Assembly: GCF_030818905.1 (NCBI RefSeq)
Contig: NZ_JAUTAZ010000001.1
Span: 3,348,001 to 3,412,000, forward strand
DNA from: Microbacterium sp. SORGH_AS_0888
GTDB taxonomy: Bacteria > Actinomycetota > Actinomycetes > Actinomycetales > Microbacteriaceae
DNA: 64,000 nucleotides
Reading direction: 5' to 3'
Position numbers and translations under genes: made by a program. Positions 61,101 through 64,000 of this stretch are shown here, in pieces. The notes beneath the pieces were generated by a model that saw only the letters and a list, made by a program, of their open reading frames with translations, made no database searches and was not told the DNA's origin. Numbering within the stretch: position 1 is the stretch's first letter; every line of letters begins with the position of its first letter.

Positions 61101-61844
61101 GTCGTCACGGCGAGCCGTCGCCACGCCGAGCGTGTCCGAGCCGCGGTCGGCGAGGCCTTCGCGGGCCGGTCGGATGTCGCCGAGTTCGTCTCGCGGGACA
61201 CGGCCGAGCCGTTCGCGGTTCTCACGCTCGAGGAGTCGGTCGCCGAGAGCCGCGATCGTGTCATCTTCTCGCTCGGTTTCGGGCTCACCAAGCACGGGCG
61301 CGTCCTGAGCGACTTCGGCGACCTGTCGGGGCCCGACGGAGAGCGCCTGCTCACGGTCGGCATGACCAGGGCGCGGCGCTCCATGGTGATCGTCTCCTCC
61401 ATCCGGCCGACGGCGTTCGAGGACGGACGCCTGGAGAACGGCGCGGCGACTCTGATGTCGATCCTCGGCGGCGTGGCGGCCCGTGGGCGCGACTCGCACC
61501 TGGAGGACCTGTCCGATCCGCTGACCCGTGTGCTCGCGCGTGAGCTGCGGCGCCTGGGCGTGACGGTCGAGCTGAACTACCGCGGTCTGCTGCCGCTCGT
61601 CGCCAAGCACGAGGGCAAGGCGATCGTGGTCGAGAGCGATCCCGAGACGCGAGGGGAGTCGCTGCGCGAGTCGCTGCGACTGCGGCCGCAGATCCTGCGG
61701 CGCCTGGGCTGGCACTATCTGCGGGTGCACGCCTTCGACCTCTACAGCGATCCCGCCGCGGTGGCCGCTCGTGCGGCGGCGATGCTCGGCGTCGAGGGGG
61801 TCGCGGGCGCAGCAGAGGTCACCACACAGCCGCTCGATGTCTGA
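58155..61844 (+). CDS. Large helicase-like protein with degenerate Walker motifs and C-terminal nuclease-like domain
   Basis: A 1,229-residue protein. GTG 58155 follows GGAGAGG by eight bases; an earlier GTG at 58122 lacks this. N-terminal ~270 residues: a DUF4011-like region (YDDTPERGIDINKAHPGSLP). Then an SF1-type helicase core: motif I is HTLPGTGGTQTVINAIGALV with Gln where Lys is required, motif II is VVLVADAGALCLAE instead of DExx, motif III FGDPVTQRPTPF, and motif VI LLTVGMTRARRSMVIVSS is fairly intact. The last ~100 residues (ELRRLGVTVELNYRGLLPLV, then AIVVESDPETRGESLRESLRLRPQIL and LGWHYLRVHAFDLYSDP) resemble the restriction-endonuclease-like domain named after Microbacterium testaceum MTES_1575. 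ATPase activity seems unlikely. Nearby genes are housekeeping. Confidence 0.8.
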   Translation: MAGADEAGADVRPSDLSVADPGVEVGHIADAERSRIRAQAALLGGRSTLLTYDDTPERGIDINKAHPGSLPQFLTGRSTLLSNLYRDEVALRTARIAAERITAKNVELRTARGLESVHLAVGMASWKIGGQPYTAPVLLRPLGIRRHHTDFELKLHGGFAVNPELLRALGSHFGISLDSQALAALAYDGNVFKPQPVIDHLRALTTHIATFTVVPRLVVSNFVDVGSGMARDTQDLDRPFLNALAGHPDDRERVSIRPALPLVTSPDDRTPAADTLLLDADEEQEAVLARIAAGHSLAVHTLPGTGGTQTVINAIGALVASGKRVLVTSARRSTLDGIRHRLAGIGLDALAVSPRRLRRDLIRAIGRNERATAPAVSDIDDALVRLRTVLRDYRGALTVPHPALGTTALEVVSRLTELATRSPAPSTTARFDVATLEVLRDSRPAAAKRLVDAARLGEFRFGPDDSPWYGVAFDTTDAARAAHALAGRLNGQDVPSLLERGYELIAQTRMRPFRTIDELGEYVRLLQGIRETLDKFSPSVFERPLVELIQAHAPKRDAPNMSSANRRRLKNLSREYVRPGVHVGDMYESLVRIHQQRADWQRLVELGVIPEVPVGLADVHVAWQRVHAQLGELDAILRRPESARLSALPIPHLVRTLAALAAESSYFENLVERTALRAELAALGLESLLTELSVRHVPESQVAAELEFAWWQSALEHLLRTDRALLGANTAVLDRLERDFRLVDEAHAAASGPLLAHQLATRWRIGIVDHPHESDALKNALRAGVESPEGLLRAAPTLMSVLAPVWIASPYEVPDIPDAPAFDVVLVADAGALCLAEAAPALRRARQVVLFGDPVTQRPTPFAVTAGVASDRDEFDEPFDSVSVFERASELLDVATLTRSYRAGGEDLAELVNDAFYGGELVSLPWAGSYLGRGSLSVDYVEGGTGTPDPVTGAVESPDAELARVVSLVVEHATGRPTESLMVVTASRRHAERVRAAVGEAFAGRSDVAEFVSRDTAEPFAVLTLEESVAESRDRVIFSLGFGLTKHGRVLSDFGDLSGPDGERLLTVGMTRARRSMVIVSSIRPTAFEDGRLENGAATLMSILGGVAARGRDSHLEDLSDPLTRVLARELRRLGVTVELNYRGLLPLVAKHEGKAIVVESDPETRGESLRESLRLRPQILRRLGWHYLRVHAFDLYSDPAAVAARAAAMLGVEGVAGAAEVTTQPLDV

Positions 61845-62085
61845 CCCCACCGACTCTCCCGCGCCCGGCCGCGCGGAGGCGGCGCCCCGTCAGCGGATCG
61901 AGCGGATGCCGGGGGCTCGGCGTGCCCGTCTCACGCCGGCGCCGGGAACGATCCCGGAGCCGGCGGCCGATGCGCTGCAGGCAGGCGACGTGGGCACGCC
62001 CACCGGCTCGACGGCATCCGCTGCCCCGGGCTCGTCGGGCCCGAACGACGAGCGCATGCGCCGCGACGTCCCCCCGCACTACTGA
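61837..62085 (+). CDS. Small disordered protein coupled to the helicase-like gene
   Basis: An 82-residue protein from ATG 61837, overlapping the end of the helicase-like gene by eight bases. Pro/Ala/Arg/Ser-rich with no hydrophobic core (RIERMPGARRARLTPAPGTI, then ending ERMRRDVPPHY). It seems intrinsically disordered. The overlap suggests translational coupling and a shared function, e.g. an interaction peptide. No family recognised. Confidence 0.6.
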   Translation: MSDPTDSPAPGRAEAAPRQRIERMPGARRARLTPAPGTIPEPAADALQAGDVGTPTGSTASAAPGSSGPNDERMRRDVPPHY

Positions 62086-62168
62086 CCGCGTGACACCCCC
62101 GGGGCCTGTGCTCGTCGGCGGGTCCTCGCCGCGGTGACGACACCGCGCGCTCCGGGGCCTGACGGGTC

Positions 62169-62591
62169 TCAGGCGCGCGGCGGGGTCTGCTGCTTCTCGA
62201 GGAGGTCGCGGATCTGGATGAGGAGCTCCTGCTCGGTGGGGAGCTTGGCGTCCTCAGGCTCCTTCACACCGGCGCGACGGGCCTGGCGCTCCTTCCAGGT
62301 GTTCATCGGGTAGACGAACACGAAGTACACGACGGCGGCGACCGCGAGGAAGCTGATGATCGCGCTGATCAGCTCGCCGATCGGGAAGATCACGGTCCCG
62401 CCGTACAGATCCGGCACCGGGATCCCCGGAACCCCTGCGGCGTCCGCCTTCCAGAAGACCGAGATGAGCGGCGTGATGATGCTCGAGACGGCAGCGTTCA
62501 CGATCGCCGTGAACGCTGCGCCGATGACGACGGCGACGGCAAGGTCGATGACGTTGCCGCGCATGATGAATTCTTTGAAGCCCTTGATCAT
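62169..62591 (-). CDS. mscL: Large-conductance mechanosensitive channel MscL
   Basis: A 140-residue channel subunit. The N-terminus MIKGFKEFIMRGNVIDLAVA is the MscL signature, continuing AVVIGAAFTAIVNAAVSSIITPLIS as TM1. A periplasmic loop (~residues 50-70) and TM2 (ISAIISFLAVAAVVYFVFVYP) follow. The C-terminal cytoplasmic helix is EQELLIQIRDLLEKQ. It forms a pentamer that opens under hypo-osmotic shock. ATG 62591 is preceded by AGGAGTACGAG. It is the third gene of a leftward run with FmdB-type and 5-FCL genes. Confidence 0.95.
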   Translation of the reverse strand: MIKGFKEFIMRGNVIDLAVAVVIGAAFTAIVNAAVSSIITPLISVFWKADAAGVPGIPVPDLYGGTVIFPIGELISAIISFLAVAAVVYFVFVYPMNTWKERQARRAGVKEPEDAKLPTEQELLIQIRDLLEKQQTPPRA

Positions 62592-62625
62592 CTCGTACTC
62601 CTCGTGCTTCTCGTATCGTCTGCTG

Positions 62626-62919
62626 TCAGGATGCGGCGGGCGCGGACGTGCTCGTCGACTCAGACTTCGATGATGTCGAAGACGATGAGGAATCGCCACC
62701 GCTTGACGCCGCGGCGCCGCCGGTCGAGCCGGTGGTCGACCCCGATCGCGAGTCGGTGCGATAGAAGCCGGAACCGTTGAAGGTGACACCGATCGAGCCG
62801 TACTGCTTGCGCAACTCGCCGCCGCACTCCGGACACACGGTCAGGGCCGGGTCGGAGAAGGACTGCACGGCGTCGAAACGGTGCTGGCACTGCTTGCAGG
62901 CATAGGCGTAGGTGGGCAT
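62626..62919 (-). CDS. FmdB-type zinc ribbon protein
   Basis: A 97-residue protein. The first 45 residues are an FmdB zinc ribbon: MPTYAYACKQCQHRFDAVQS with CxxC at residues 8-11, then TVCPECGGELRKQYGSIGVTF with the second CxxC. The last 50 residues are Ser/Gly/Thr-rich and disordered. Role in cells unknown; a regulatory or RNA/protein-binding role has been suggested for the family. It lies between the 5-formyl-THF cyclo-ligase and mscL genes on the same strand, a layout common in Microbacteriaceae. Confidence 0.9.
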   Translation of the reverse strand: MPTYAYACKQCQHRFDAVQSFSDPALTVCPECGGELRKQYGSIGVTFNGSGFYRTDSRSGSTTGSTGGAAASSGGDSSSSSTSSKSESTSTSAPAAS

Positions 62920-62934
62920 GGGTCTCCGGATGGT

Positions 62935-63531
62935 TCAGCGCGTCGCGGGCGCGAGGCGCGTCGTATGGGTGGGGGTCACGACGCCGGTCACCGGCTGGTC
63001 GTGGGGTTCTGCGGGCACGTCGTCGAGGACCTCGGACTCGAACACGACGGCGTAGACCGGGGGGCAGCGCTCCATCGACCCGATCGTCTTGTCGAAGTAG
63101 CCGCGGCCCCAGCCGAGCCGCATGCCGGTGCGGTCGACGGCGGCGGCGGGGATGATCATGAGGTCGACGTCGTTCACGGCGATGGGTCCCAGCAGGTCGC
63201 CGGTCGGCTCGGGCAGGCCGAGCAGGCCCTCCGTGAGCTCGTCGTCGGCGGTCGCGACGGCCCAGTCGAGGAGCCCGTCCACGCGGGTCACGGGCAGCAG
63301 CACCCGGATGCCGCGGGCGACGGCGCCGCGGACGAACTCGCGGGTGTCCGGCTCGGCGCCGGTCGAGAGGTAGCACGACACGGATCGTGCCTCGAGGGAC
63401 TCGACGAGGGCGTTGAGCTGCTGCGTCACACCGGCTGCCGCGGCCTCCCGCGCTCGCTCCGACATCGCTCGGCGGCGCTCGCGCAGGTCGGCGCGCAGCG
63501 CGCGCTTGGCGTGATCGACGGGGTCGGACAT
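62935..63531 (-). CDS. 5-formyltetrahydrofolate cyclo-ligase
   Basis: A 198-residue enzyme converting 5-formyl-THF plus ATP to 5,10-methenyl-THF. N-terminal KRALRADLRERRRAMSERAR holds the nucleotide-binding Lys/Arg set; the middle has VSCYLSTGAEPDTREFVRGA and the family signature LMIIPAAAVDRTGMRLGWGRGYFDKTI (GxGxGYYD-like) with the magnesium/ATP-binding residues. ATG 63531 is chosen over one six bases upstream. It is divergent from galU; the 39-base intergenic region contains both promoters. Confidence 0.92.
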   Translation of the reverse strand: MSDPVDHAKRALRADLRERRRAMSERAREAAAAGVTQQLNALVESLEARSVSCYLSTGAEPDTREFVRGAVARGIRVLLPVTRVDGLLDWAVATADDELTEGLLGLPEPTGDLLGPIAVNDVDLMIIPAAAVDRTGMRLGWGRGYFDKTIGSMERCPPVYAVVFESEVLDDVPAEPHDQPVTGVVTPTHTTRLAPATR

Positions 63532-63570
63532 GTGCATGATTGTAGTTTCCGTGGCCGATAGGATCGGCGC

Positions 63571-64000
63571 ATGTCGCACAAGCCCTTCAAAGCCGTCATC
63601 CCTGCCGCGGGCCTCGGGACCCGGTTCCTGCCGGCGACCAAGGCGATGCCGAAGGAGATGCTGCCCGTCGTCGACAAGCCCGCGATCCAGTACGTCGTCG
63701 AAGAGGCGGTGGGCGCTGGCATCGAGGACGTGCTCATCATCATCGGGCGCAACAAGAACAACATCGCGAACCACTTCGACTCCATGCCGGAGCTCGAGCA
63801 GAAGCTGCGCGAGAAAGGCGACTCCGACAAGCTCGCGAAGGTCGAGCACTCCTCCGATCTCGCCGACATCCACCTCGTCCGTCAGGGGGAGCCCAAAGGA
63901 CTGGGACACGCAGTGCTGCGCGCCCAGGCCCACGTGGGCGACCATCCCTTCGCGGTGCTCCTCGGGGACGACCTGATCGATGAGCGGGACCCGCTGCTGT
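63571..64000 (+). CDS. galU: UTP-glucose-1-phosphate uridylyltransferase, cut by window edge
   Basis: The first 143 residues of Gal[21 protein letters not shown] is the nucleotide-binding loop, [20 protein letters not shown] the sugar-nucleotide signature, and [20 protein letters not shown] and [21 protein letters not shown] follow with the catalytic metal Asp in LLGDDLID. It makes UDP-glucose for cell-wall and osmolyte synthesis. ATG 63571 gives the standard N-terminus. The remaining ~150 residues lie beyond the window. Confidence 0.95.
   Translation, partial: MSHKPFKAVIPAAGLGTRFLPATKAMPKEMLPVVDKPAIQYVVEEAVGAGIEDVLIIIGRNKNNIANHFDSMPELEQKLREKGDSDKLAKVEHSSDLADIHLVRQGEPKGLGHAVLRAQAHVGDHPFAVLLGDDLIDERDPLL

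Noticed and set aside
57951..61850. 1,299-codon open frame opposite the helicase-like gene
   Set aside because: Full-length shadow of the plus-strand gene, which has recognisable helicase and nuclease-like motifs. The reverse translation is low-complexity Arg/Glu/Gly without any domain.

Overview
The window is high-GC actinobacterial DNA. Gene content, codon use, frequent GTG starts and apparently leaderless genes fit Microbacteriaceae, most likely a Microbacterium-like organism. No rRNA or tRNA gene was recognised. The right end (galU, 5-formyl-THF cyclo-ligase, FmdB zinc ribbon, MscL, a large helicase-like protein) is ordinary chromosome; the left 14 kb is an accessory region full of gene debris.

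Layout. 0-14 kb: a partial IS3-family element, an IS110 remnant, broken genes (DUF2156, SDR, TetR, possibly P450), an ECF sigma factor with its membrane partner, a secreted repeat protein, and a 4.4 kb unit (YobI-like P-loop NTPase plus a small protein) flanked by 414-bp direct repeats that each carry a small helix-turn-helix (HTH) gene. 14-20 kb: SDR, a MocR-type regulator, HAD hydrolase and two EamA-type transporters. 20-26 kb: a branched-chain amino-acid type ABC transporter, with the binding protein convergent to livHMGF. 27-31 kb: a CorC-type membrane protein, then a cluster of small proteins around an XRE regulator with three identical 18-bp palindromes, then an ArsR regulator. 31-34.5 kb: monooxygenase-like protein, DHA2 drug exporter and two TetR regulators. 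34.6-43.4 kb: a glycoside-utilisation operon (glycoside hydrolase, ABC importer, S15/beta-lactamase fusion hydrolase, ROK kinase). 43.5-46.6 kb: an acyl-CoA ligase/tautomerase/TetR/thioesterase set around a 35-bp palindrome. 46.7-47.8 kb: an ImmA/XRE pair with a divergent HTH gene. 48-53.8 kb: a GH32 levanase with an in-frame amber codon, then a WxL/DUF916/LPATG surface-protein operon and a G5/excalibur lipoprotein. 53.8-58 kb: LCP protein, fatty-acid desaturase, GAF-LuxR regulator and an alkyltransferase-like protein. 58-64 kb: degenerate helicase/nuclease and the galU region.

Four genes (YobI NTPase, amino-acid binding protein, desaturase, alkyltransferase-like protein) are each split by what looks like a single inserted base in a G or C run. 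Removing one base restores a family-like reading frame in every case, so assembly error is a serious possibility. The strongest candidates for an undescribed system are the palindrome-linked small-protein cluster at 28.3-30.8 kb and the repeat-flanked YobI-NTPase unit at 6.35-11.64 kb.
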